NCBI GenBank assembly: GCA_965214325.1
Contig: CBDCBG010000006.1
Span: 3,286,001 to 3,350,000, forward strand
DNA length: 64,000 nt
Direction: 5' to 3'
Source of the DNA: JAJEFO01 sp965214325
GTDB taxonomy: Bacteria > Pseudomonadota > Alphaproteobacteria > Rhodobacterales > Rhodobacteraceae
Under the pieces are notes generated by a model. The model searched no databases and was not told the origin of the DNA. It saw only the letters and a program-made list of their open reading frames with translations. Below, piece after piece: positions 57,310 to 64,000 of this stretch. The translations under genes and the position numbers were made by a program. The stretch's first letter is position 1. Each line of letters begins with the position of its first letter.

Positions 57310-59328
57310 ATGATGCCGAAGAATGCGTTGACTGTCCCGCAAGAATTCATCTTGCTGATTCTCAATGAGCAAACTGGATATTTTCACCAAATACCAGGCT
57401 GGACCCTGAACTGCGCAGTTATCGGCGCGGTCTTGGCGGACCTGTCCATGAGATCCTCCATTGATACAGATGAAACTTCGCTTTTTCTCCTAGATTCAAC
57501 CAAGACAGGCGAACCGGCTCTGGATCTATGCCTGGAAAAAATTGCATCTCATCCTCATCGGGAGGAAACAGGATATTGGATAGAGCGGCTTGCAATCCAT
57601 TCGCAGGACGTCATCGACACTACAATGCGGGAGTTGGTCAAATTGGAGGTTCTGGTTCGCCATGAGGGCGAGTTTTATACAACCAACAAATGCGGCTGGC
57701 ACGCAGACTTGGAACAGTACGCAAAAAGCGAAAGTGTAGGAAGCTACATTAATTCTAGAATTGCCGAAACGATATTTTCTGATGTCCTTCCGGAATCGAG
57801 AGATTCGATATTGCTAGGTCTCTTAAGGGCATGTGACATCACCCGTTTTCTTTTTGAGCGGAATGATGATGTAACAAGAAGAATTGATCTTGTGTGCGAT
57901 CTGGAGTTGATCGCCCGGGTCATTTCAAGTTCGGTTCAAAAGACCGCCATTTCTCCAGCATTCAAACGCCCGGCTATCACAAAGCCAATTCCAAGGGTTT
58001 CCTTGAAGAGCCTCATTTCAAATACGCATTTATGGGGAGGGAACTTGCCAGCACTGTTTGGAAGCCTCGCCGAGCAGTACGGTCCAGTTTTCCAGATTTC
58101 TGCCCCGTTTCAAAGACCACGAACGTTCTTGGCCGGATCAAGCATGAACGACTGGGCTCGCCGGAACTCTCGAAGCTTTTTGACTTCGGGACACTATTTT
58201 CGCGATATGGAAGGGGTATGCGGTGCCAGCAACCTGCTCCCATCCCTGGATGGCGCCGACCATTTTCGATTGCGGAAGTTTATGGGGAATGTCTATTCAA
58301 GGAAGAAGTTTCATGAGCGTCTGGACGACATGTGCCGACTTTGCCGCCAATTCATGGCCGGTCAAGAATGGAAAGCCGGTTCTGAACTCCATCTCCAGAA
58401 AGTTACTCGGTCAATGACCAGTCTTCAGATGTTCAATGTTCTTTTTAGTGTCGATGCACAGGACCTGTTCGACGATTTGGCCAAATGGAACGAGAGGGCG
58501 ATCCTCTGTTACGTAGCGGATTTCCTGCCAAGATTCCTGGTGCACACTCCCGCCATGAAGCGCCGCTTTCGGCTTTATGATGAGCTCATGCGACGCATCG
58601 AGGAAAACCACTTGCCCCTTCAACGCGCCGGACGCGTCCAGGAACTCGCAGACGATCTTATCTCCCTTCACAACATTGACCCGCAGTTCATACCTGAGCA
58701 AAACTTGATGTTCATGCTGGCGGTCACGCCTGTATTCCAAAGCATTTATCTTGGGGACATGTTGGGATTCGCGCTATATGAGATGGCAAGGCAGCCGGGC
58801 ATTTCCCGGAGAATCCGCGATGAAGCAAATTGCCTGTTCGATGGCGGAAATTCCGATGTGGTCGAGTTTTCTCCCGAGAAATTCGACGTGACGCGTCGTT
58901 TCATCATGGAGTGCTTGCGGCTCTATCCGATCATCAGCGTACATCTTCGGAATGTCGCGAATTCCTGTGTTGTGGAAAATTATGCACTTCCACTTCGGGA
59001 GCGGCTGTACATTGTGCAGTCTGCCTCACATTACATGAGTGACTGTTTCCCGGAACCCTTCAAGTTTGATGTCGATCGCTACCTTCCCTCGCGAAGGGAG
59101 CATCATGGTCCCGGATATGCGCCGTTTGGGCTCGACACGCATACGTGTGCAGGACAGGCATGGTTCAATTTGCAGTTGGCATTGAACGTGTTGATTGTTG
59201 CATATCATTTCGAGTTTGCTCCACTGCCGGAGGACCAAAAGTTGAAGATCAGCCCGTTTCCTGCACTGTCGGTCAGTGAAAGGACCAGGCTTCGCATTGC
59301 GAAACAGTTGCACGAGTTGCCGAGTTGA
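57310..59328 (+). CDS. GPP34 (GOLPH3-like) domain fused to cytochrome P450
   Basis: 672 residues, two domains. Residues 6-210 match the GPP34/Vps74 fold: ALTVPQEFILLILNEQTGYF, VIGAVLADLSMRSSID, TKTGEPALDLCLEKI, WIERLAI, then the helical C-terminal half. Residues about 225-670 are a P450: LAEQYGPVFQI, DHFRLRK (C-helix heme propionate contact), ExxR as E534-CLR537, and heme ligand Cys613 in FGLDTHTCAG, where Asp replaces the usual Gly after FGx. The I-helix (MLAVTPVFQSIYLGD, about 469-483) lacks the normal acid-Thr pair for proton delivery, so oxygen activation or the reaction may be unusual. GPP34 binds phosphoinositide membranes in eukaryotes; here it may dock the enzyme. ATG 57310; the second Met is next but one. 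Faces the convergent RND gene. Confidence 0.88.
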   Translation: MMPKNALTVPQEFILLILNEQTGYFHQIPGWTLNCAVIGAVLADLSMRSSIDTDETSLFLLDSTKTGEPALDLCLEKIASHPHREETGYWIERLAIHSQDVIDTTMRELVKLEVLVRHEGEFYTTNKCGWHADLEQYAKSESVGSYINSRIAETIFSDVLPESRDSILLGLLRACDITRFLFERNDDVTRRIDLVCDLELIARVISSSVQKTAISPAFKRPAITKPIPRVSLKSLISNTHLWGGNLPALFGSLAEQYGPVFQISAPFQRPRTFLAGSSMNDWARRNSRSFLTSGHYFRDMEGVCGASNLLPSLDGADHFRLRKFMGNVYSRKKFHERLDDMCRLCRQFMAGQEWKAGSELHLQKVTRSMTSLQMFNVLFSVDAQDLFDDLAKWNERAILCYVADFLPRFLVHTPAMKRRFRLYDELMRRIEENHLPLQRAGRVQELADDLISLHNIDPQFIPEQNLMFMLAVTPVFQSIYLGDMLGFALYEMARQPGISRRIRDEANCLFDGGNSDVVEFSPEKFDVTRRFIMECLRLYPIISVHLRNVANSCVVENYALPLRERLYIVQSASHYMSDCFPEPFKFDVDRYLPSRREHHGPGYAPFGLDTHTCAGQAWFNLQLALNVLIVAYHFEFAPLPEDQKLKISPFPALSVSERTRLRIAKQLHELPS

Positions 59329-59520
59329 CGGACTTGTTCCGCTGAGGACTTGACGGTCAATTCGCACTTGTAATGGATCGTTATCCGCATTCGCCGGTTC
59401 GATCTCCAGCAAAGGGGAATGCCGTTCGCCCCGGACCCCGTCCGCATGGCCCCTCGCGTTCCGCCAGCTCGGATGCTTTCCTGGCTGCAAGCGTGCCGGG
59501 ATGCATTATTGCATTCGGCA

Positions 59521-61821
59521 TCAGTGCCTCGCCTTGTCGAGGGCTACCAGAAGCGGCGGAAACAAGAGAAAGTCCGCTAGAAGCGCAACGATGACCGTCA
59601 TGCCCACCAACACTCCGAGCGTCTGATTGGTCGACAGTCCGGACGCGCCAAAGATGAAAAACGCCAATGCAAAAATCAAGGTTGTGCTCAGCAGCGGCCT
59701 TCCAACGAGCCTGAATGTCGGGACAATCGCTGCAGCGGGAGAGTTCCCTTCAGCACGTGACTTCAGATATTTTGTCATGAGGTGAATGGTGTCATCGACG
59801 ACTATTGAAAACGCTATGGCGGTAACGATCGATGCCGCAATGTTGACGGTGCCCACTGCGTAACCCCAAATTCCCATCGAAATGATGGCCGGCAGAAAAT
59901 TTGGAACCAGGCTCAGCAATCCAAAGCGAAAGCTCCTGAATGCGATGATCAAGAGCAGTGACACGATCAACATCGCAATGAACGTGCCAATCAACATGTT
60001 TACGATGTTTCGCATCACCGAGTATGCGCCGACTATGGCAACGCCAGTCGCCTGGGTCGAAATTTCCGGTACGTTTTCCTGCATCCAGTCCAGGGCACGG
60101 CGGTCCAGATCTATCTGGTCCCTGACCGACATTCCCTTGACCACGGCGGTAACTCGGGTTGAAGAACGTTCGAAGTTGATGACATTGTTCAGATCGCGCC
60201 CGATCGGCAATGAAAACTCGTACAAGAACAGGTATTGCGCCGCAAGGTCGGAGCTGTCCGGCAATGCGTACGCGCTGTCCTTGTCAGCATGCAAGTTCTG
60301 GTTGAGCCGCTTCATGACATCGGCAATTGACGTTACGTAGGTAACTTCAGGCTGGGCACGAAGCCAGACGGAGAATGCCTCCACCTGATGCAGGTACCCT
60401 ATGTCGGTGATTCCACCTTCACGGCCAGAGTCCAGCGAGTACTCAAAGGAATCCAAGCCGCCAAAGTTTTGGCTGATGAAGTCCTCGGATTGACGCAGTT
60501 CGTAGCTTTCGCTAAGGAGCTTGGAGCTGTTGTTGTCATTGAGCGTGATTCTGGAGATGCCGACTGCGCTCATGATGGACAGGATCAGAAAAACCAAAAG
60601 CAGCATTGTGCTTCTTGAAACAATGAAATTTCCCAATCGGTCGGAGAAATCCAATCCGGCCTCCTGCCTAGGCGGCACCCGTATGGGGAGAATCACCAGC
60701 ATGGAAGGCAGGAGTGTCATCGACCAAACAAATGCCGACATGGCGCCAAGCGCGACTATGTTTCCCATGACGCGAAAAGGGGGCATTTCCGAGAAGTTCA
60801 GGCTCAGAAATCCAATCATGGTTGTGATCGAGGTAAGGAAAATCGGGCGGACATTTGCCTGCAGGGAAGCCCTGATGGCGGCTTTACGCTCCATTCCGCG
60901 TCGCATTCCATCCATCATTCCTTGAATCAAGTGCACGGAATGTGCGACGGAAATCGCTATGAGCACGAATAGTGCGGCTCCGCTCTCTGCATAGAACTTC
61001 AAGCCCAACCAGCCGGAAAAGCCGATACTCGATGCTGTCACGGCAAGCATCATGGCAAGAATGCCACATACGCTCCAAGCCGAACGCAGCAGAATCATGG
61101 CAGCCAAGACCATCATCGCAAACGCGATCGGTGCAAGAGTGGACATATCTTCGTTCAGGGCATCGCGAACTGAACGATTCAACAAGAGTTCTCCATAGGC
61201 ATGGTATTCGATGCCAAGGTTTGCCGCGCGCTGCTTGTCGACGAGATCGTAGATGGCGTCTACGACCTCGATTCTCCTTTGTTGCCGACCCTCTTCGGGA
61301 ATTGCCAAACTGACGATCAAACCGGCGAGACGACCGTCGCGGGAGACAAAACGACCGGCTGTCTCTATTGCGGTGAGCGAAATCTCTCGAACGCGATCGA
61401 TCTTGGCCTCGTCCAGCAAATCGATGTCGCCGACCAGCGGTTCGACGATCAGGCTGTCCTCGGTTCCCATGGTGTGCAAGTGATTTGTGATTGAATCGAC
61501 ACGGACAGAATATGGAGTTGTCCACAACGCCTCCGTCAATTGTTCAATCGCAACTAACGCTTCTTGCGTGAAAACGGTGCCGTCAGTCGGGGCGGCAATG
61601 ACAAGCACGCTGTCTGACACGGCGTAGATCTCTTCGAAATCCTCCAGTTTGACCAAATGCGGATCACTTGCATTGAAGTGATTTCGGATGCTCACCTTGA
61701 CGGTGATCAGGTGCTGCGCTCCCGCAGCGATGACCGCAATCACCACCAATGTGACGGCTATCGTCCACAAGTGCCGACCCAAAACCAGGTCGAAAAAACC
61801 GAACCTGGATTCAGATGCCAT
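59521..61821 (-). CDS. RND/MMPL-family exporter (hopanoid/sterol-transporter-like)
   Basis: 766 residues, 12 membrane segments in two repeats. Each half has a large periplasmic loop after the first helix and a block of five or six helices; the second half carries FSIVVDDTIHLMTKYLKSRAEG (proton-relay Asp pair) and the first AISVAHSVHLIQGMMDGMRRG. Both halves resemble sterol-sensing-domain proteins, the group that includes hopanoid transporter HpnN and bacterial sterol transporter BstA. Lies between, and on the same strand as, the cyclase 3' end and convergent with the P450, so triterpenoid export is the natural inference. Start ATG 61821 (MASESRFGFFDLVLG). No partner periplasmic adaptor gene is seen. 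Confidence 0.88.
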   Translation of the reverse strand: MASESRFGFFDLVLGRHLWTIAVTLVVIAVIAAGAQHLITVKVSIRNHFNASDPHLVKLEDFEEIYAVSDSVLVIAAPTDGTVFTQEALVAIEQLTEALWTTPYSVRVDSITNHLHTMGTEDSLIVEPLVGDIDLLDEAKIDRVREISLTAIETAGRFVSRDGRLAGLIVSLAIPEEGRQQRRIEVVDAIYDLVDKQRAANLGIEYHAYGELLLNRSVRDALNEDMSTLAPIAFAMMVLAAMILLRSAWSVCGILAMMLAVTASSIGFSGWLGLKFYAESGAALFVLIAISVAHSVHLIQGMMDGMRRGMERKAAIRASLQANVRPIFLTSITTMIGFLSLNFSEMPPFRVMGNIVALGAMSAFVWSMTLLPSMLVILPIRVPPRQEAGLDFSDRLGNFIVSRSTMLLLVFLILSIMSAVGISRITLNDNNSSKLLSESYELRQSEDFISQNFGGLDSFEYSLDSGREGGITDIGYLHQVEAFSVWLRAQPEVTYVTSIADVMKRLNQNLHADKDSAYALPDSSDLAAQYLFLYEFSLPIGRDLNNVINFERSSTRVTAVVKGMSVRDQIDLDRRALDWMQENVPEISTQATGVAIVGAYSVMRNIVNMLIGTFIAMLIVSLLLIIAFRSFRFGLLSLVPNFLPAIISMGIWGYAVGTVNIAASIVTAIAFSIVVDDTIHLMTKYLKSRAEGNSPAAAIVPTFRLVGRPLLSTTLIFALAFFIFGASGLSTNQTLGVLVGMTVIVALLADFLLFPPLLVALDKARH

Positions 61822-61959
61822 GCCTCATCCGCATTCCCTCGCACAAGTCGCGGATTCCATGCTGCACGACACCATCTCCATGGCCAACTCTCATTGCGAC
61901 AGAGTATGTCGGCTCCTCGGTGCTGTAAACCATGGATTCCGGGATGGGGGGGGGGCGGC

Positions 61960-62230
61960 AAGAGCACCTGTTGCGCAACGCCCCTGCTACGGATCCCCGC
62001 GAGCCCGCCAGTCTCGATTCCCGACGATTCTGACGTCGCTTCCAACCTGCGCGCCCTGATCGCGACACTCGTCATGCCGCATCCTTTCGAAGTCGTTCCG
62101 CAAGCAGGCAGCACGCCTCGGCCACTTCGTCCTGGCCGCCGAAATGTTCGAGCTCCTGAGCACCTTCGAGCTCCGGTCCGCCCTGATCCCTCCGTGCCGC
62201 CGGTCTCGCTTGCGGAATCCGGCGCAACTT
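61960..62230 (-). pseudogene. ISKra4 transposase remnant between the cyclase and RND genes
   Basis: Decayed minus-strand homology in two frames: QELEHFGGQDEVAEACCLLAERL and RNDFERMRHDECRDQGAQVGSDV. They match ELEPFRGRHEEVAACCRHFRNNLERMRCDGYRDQGMQVGSGV of the other ISKra4 copies. A G10 homopolymer lies at 61946-61955 at its edge. It shows that IS activity has reached this cluster. Confidence 0.65.
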
Positions 62231-62288
62231 GTTTCGGTGTGCGCTGCCGGGCAAGTCGCATCGGTCCGCCGTCCGCCTGAACCGCGAC

Positions 62289-64000
62289 TCAATTGTCAAC
62301 CCCGGAAACCAGCCGCTTCCGGCGACGTCGCTCGTAGAGACCAAGCGCGTGCAGTGGAAAGTACTGGCGGTAGAGCACATAATCCACGAGCGCCGTACGA
62401 AAGAACACGCCAGCCATGTCCTGCTTGGGCCAAGTCCCGTCCGCGTCCTGTGCGTCGATCAGGAATCCGGCACCCCGTGAAATCGCCGCCCAGTCCGTTT
62501 CGCCTGCCTCAATGAGCGCGATAAGTGCCCATGAAGTCTGTATGAACTGGCTCTGCCCATGCGGGACATAGCGACCGCTCAGGCAGCCGCTGTGATGTTC
62601 GCCCCAGCCTCCGTCTTCCCGCTGGCACTTCAGCAGCCAGCGGCACGCCGAACGCAGCGCCGGATCGGTCGGACGTGCCCCGTCTGCAACGAGGCCCCTG
62701 ATGCCGAAGAGGGTGCCGTAAATGTACTGAACCCCCCAAACGCCGCGCCAACTTCCATCAGCGGCCTGGTTCCGGCGCAGCCACAAGGAGCCCCGGGCAA
62801 TGGAGTCGGCAACCGCTGACCCGTCACCGATTTCGGGAATTCGATCACGGCAGGCAGCCAATGCAGCGATGCAGGATGCGGTACACTCGACAAACGAACG
62901 TTCGGTCATCGATTCGCCGAACATCTCTGCAGGATTCACCCACTCCAGGCCAATGGCCGAGCGTTTGGCTTCATAACTGCCGAAGCCGCCGTCGGGGTTC
63001 TGGATTCGCAACATGAAGTCGGCGGCATTGCCAAGCACGGACGGGTTCACGCCGGCTCCGTGCGCGGCGACGAGCCCGAGCACCGCTTCCGCCGTGCAGT
63101 CGCTCACTGGCCAGCCATGCCAACCGCCGGCGAAACACCAGCCACCTTTCGGATCAACGCGGAAGGCCTCGCGAAACTGCTCAAGGCTGGTCTTGATCTG
63201 TTCGCCTAGCAGAAATTCGGCACCACGCTCGATTGCACCGGAAACACCGGGCGTCTCGGGCAAGCAAGCCAATGCCTGCAGCGCGAACCCGGTGTCCCAC
63301 GAGGCGCTTCTTGCACCAGTGACCCGTACGCCCTTGTCCTTGTCTTCCCAGACCCAGTCTTCCAGCTTCGAAAGCGCCTGCCAGCAATCGGGGTCGTCCG
63401 AATCGTGCAGCCACAGCGACAAGATGTTGAGAATGCCGCTGACCGGCGAGATGCTCGAATGGCTGGTTGCCTGCAGTTCCCATCTGATCTGCCTCAGGAT
63501 TGAATCCATGCACCGCGCGCGCAGGCGTTTGCTGTGAAACCGCTCAACCAGCTGTGCAACTCCATATCCGGCCCTGAGCCAGGCAGATGGCCTTGCAAAG
63601 AGATCGGCGTCCCGAAGCTGGTTACGGGCGGGGCGGAAGTTCACATTGGCAAAGCCTTGCGGGAAAAGCTCTTCCCGCAAGGCCGCAATGACTGGCGTGA
63701 CAGGCACCTGGAACCGGCGGCCATGAATCGACGCCATCGCCATGTAGATGAGCCGTGTATGGCAGTACCAGTTTGAGGGATGCAGAGGCGCCTTCCGGGG
63801 CAGGCTCCACAATTCCGGCAGAACTGCGTTCACGCCTTCCCAGTCGTAAAGACTGAGGATCGCCAACCAGAACTTGCCCCAGCTCGGAATGCCAAGGATT
63901 CCCTCGGTCCGAATGAACCGCCGGGCTGGCACGATGAGGGGGTCATCCGGCCCTGCGCCGGACAGCCTTGCCGCGACATAGACAAGGGCGGTGACAAACA
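62289..64000 (-). CDS. Oxidosqualene-type triterpene cyclase, N-terminus beyond window
   Basis: 570 codons visible; the frame is still open at base 64000 (FVTALVYVAARLSGAGPDDPLI), so the N-terminal 100 or so residues are outside. Catalytic motif GGWHGWPVSDCTAE (Asp near 63101) is the DCTAE of oxidosqualene cyclases, not DVDDTA of squalene-hopene cyclases. Other matches to lanosterol/cycloartenol synthases: RSASWDTGFALQAL, QNPDGGFGSYE, SFVECTASCIAAL, GVWGVQYIYGTLFGIRGL, EDGGWGEHHSGCLSGRY and DGTWPKQDMAGVFFRTALVDYVLYRQYFPLHALG. Several QW repeats are present. The product would be a protosteryl- or dammarenyl-type cyclic triterpenol if supplied with oxidosqualene. Confidence 0.9.
   Translation of the reverse strand, partial: FVTALVYVAARLSGAGPDDPLIVPARRFIRTEGILGIPSWGKFWLAILSLYDWEGVNAVLPELWSLPRKAPLHPSNWYCHTRLIYMAMASIHGRRFQVPVTPVIAALREELFPQGFANVNFRPARNQLRDADLFARPSAWLRAGYGVAQLVERFHSKRLRARCMDSILRQIRWELQATSHSSISPVSGILNILSLWLHDSDDPDCWQALSKLEDWVWEDKDKGVRVTGARSASWDTGFALQALACLPETPGVSGAIERGAEFLLGEQIKTSLEQFREAFRVDPKGGWCFAGGWHGWPVSDCTAEAVLGLVAAHGAGVNPSVLGNAADFMLRIQNPDGGFGSYEAKRSAIGLEWVNPAEMFGESMTERSFVECTASCIAALAACRDRIPEIGDGSAVADSIARGSLWLRRNQAADGSWRGVWGVQYIYGTLFGIRGLVADGARPTDPALRSACRWLLKCQREDGGWGEHHSGCLSGRYVPHGQSQFIQTSWALIALIEAGETDWAAISRGAGFLIDAQDADGTWPKQDMAGVFFRTALVDYVLYRQYFPLHALGLYERRRRKRLVSGVDN

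Noticed and set aside
61946..61955. G10 homopolymer as a phase-variation switch
   Set aside because: It lies in a decayed IS remnant and not in or just upstream of an intact gene.

Overview
The window is GC-rich DNA from what looks like an alphaproteobacterium. The metabolic genes (two tripartite tricarboxylate transporters, two AbrB-family permeases, PcaF-type thiolase, HpnC/HpnD/HpnE squalene synthesis) fit that group, and the tRNA and coding style are ordinary bacterial. Insertion sequences make up close to half of the sequence, and many non-IS genes are broken by single stops, frameshifts or insertions. This suggests a genome in an IS expansion and gene-decay phase, possibly of a host-associated or small-population lineage; that lifestyle is an inference.

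Layout. 1-5.4 kb: 3' part of a group II intron reverse transcriptase, two related IS5-family (IS427-like) elements, a truncated alaX, tRNA-Ser(GGA), a ccdAB toxin-antitoxin pair with a nonsense codon in ccdB, and a frameshifted HEAT-repeat gene. 5.9-16 kb: a decayed ISKra4-family element with a 10-bp target duplication, an AbrB-family permease, a small duplicated-motif protein with a clear promoter, a livH pseudogene, acyl-CoA dehydrogenase, pcaF, a STAS protein and a small Cys-rich protein. 16.4-19.3 kb: a ruined defence island (recombinase tail, AbiE system, PLD-nuclease/SF2 helicase). 19.3-34.5 kb: nested insertion sequences (ISKra4, IS66, DUF4338-transposase elements) around an intact hpnDE pair and a convergent hpnC. 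34.8-52.2 kb: the second AbrB permease, two tctCBA transporters, an intact IS30, gnd, an SDR, and a likely carboxylate catabolic operon (tctCBA, atuA, DUF4387, CaiB-type CoA-transferase, citryl-CoA-lyase-like). 52.2-57 kb: recombinase and ISAs1 wreckage with a second copy of a 2,458-bp DUF4338/IS4 element. 57.3-64 kb: a visibly AT-richer segment carrying a GPP34-cytochrome P450 fusion, an RND/MMPL exporter and a partial oxidosqualene-type cyclase.

How the genes may work together. HpnC, HpnD and HpnE make squalene. The cyclase at the right edge has the DCTAE catalytic motif of oxidosqualene (sterol-type) cyclases, not the DVDDTA of squalene-hopene cyclases. Beside it lie a P450 with an N-terminal GOLPH3-like domain and an RND exporter of the type used for hopanoid and sterol trafficking. 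Together they look like an undescribed cyclic triterpenoid/sterol production, oxidation and export module. No squalene epoxidase is visible in the window. A second theme is the DUF4338 (DruA-like) domain fused to three different transposase catalytic cores within 36 kb, which is unusual to see side by side.
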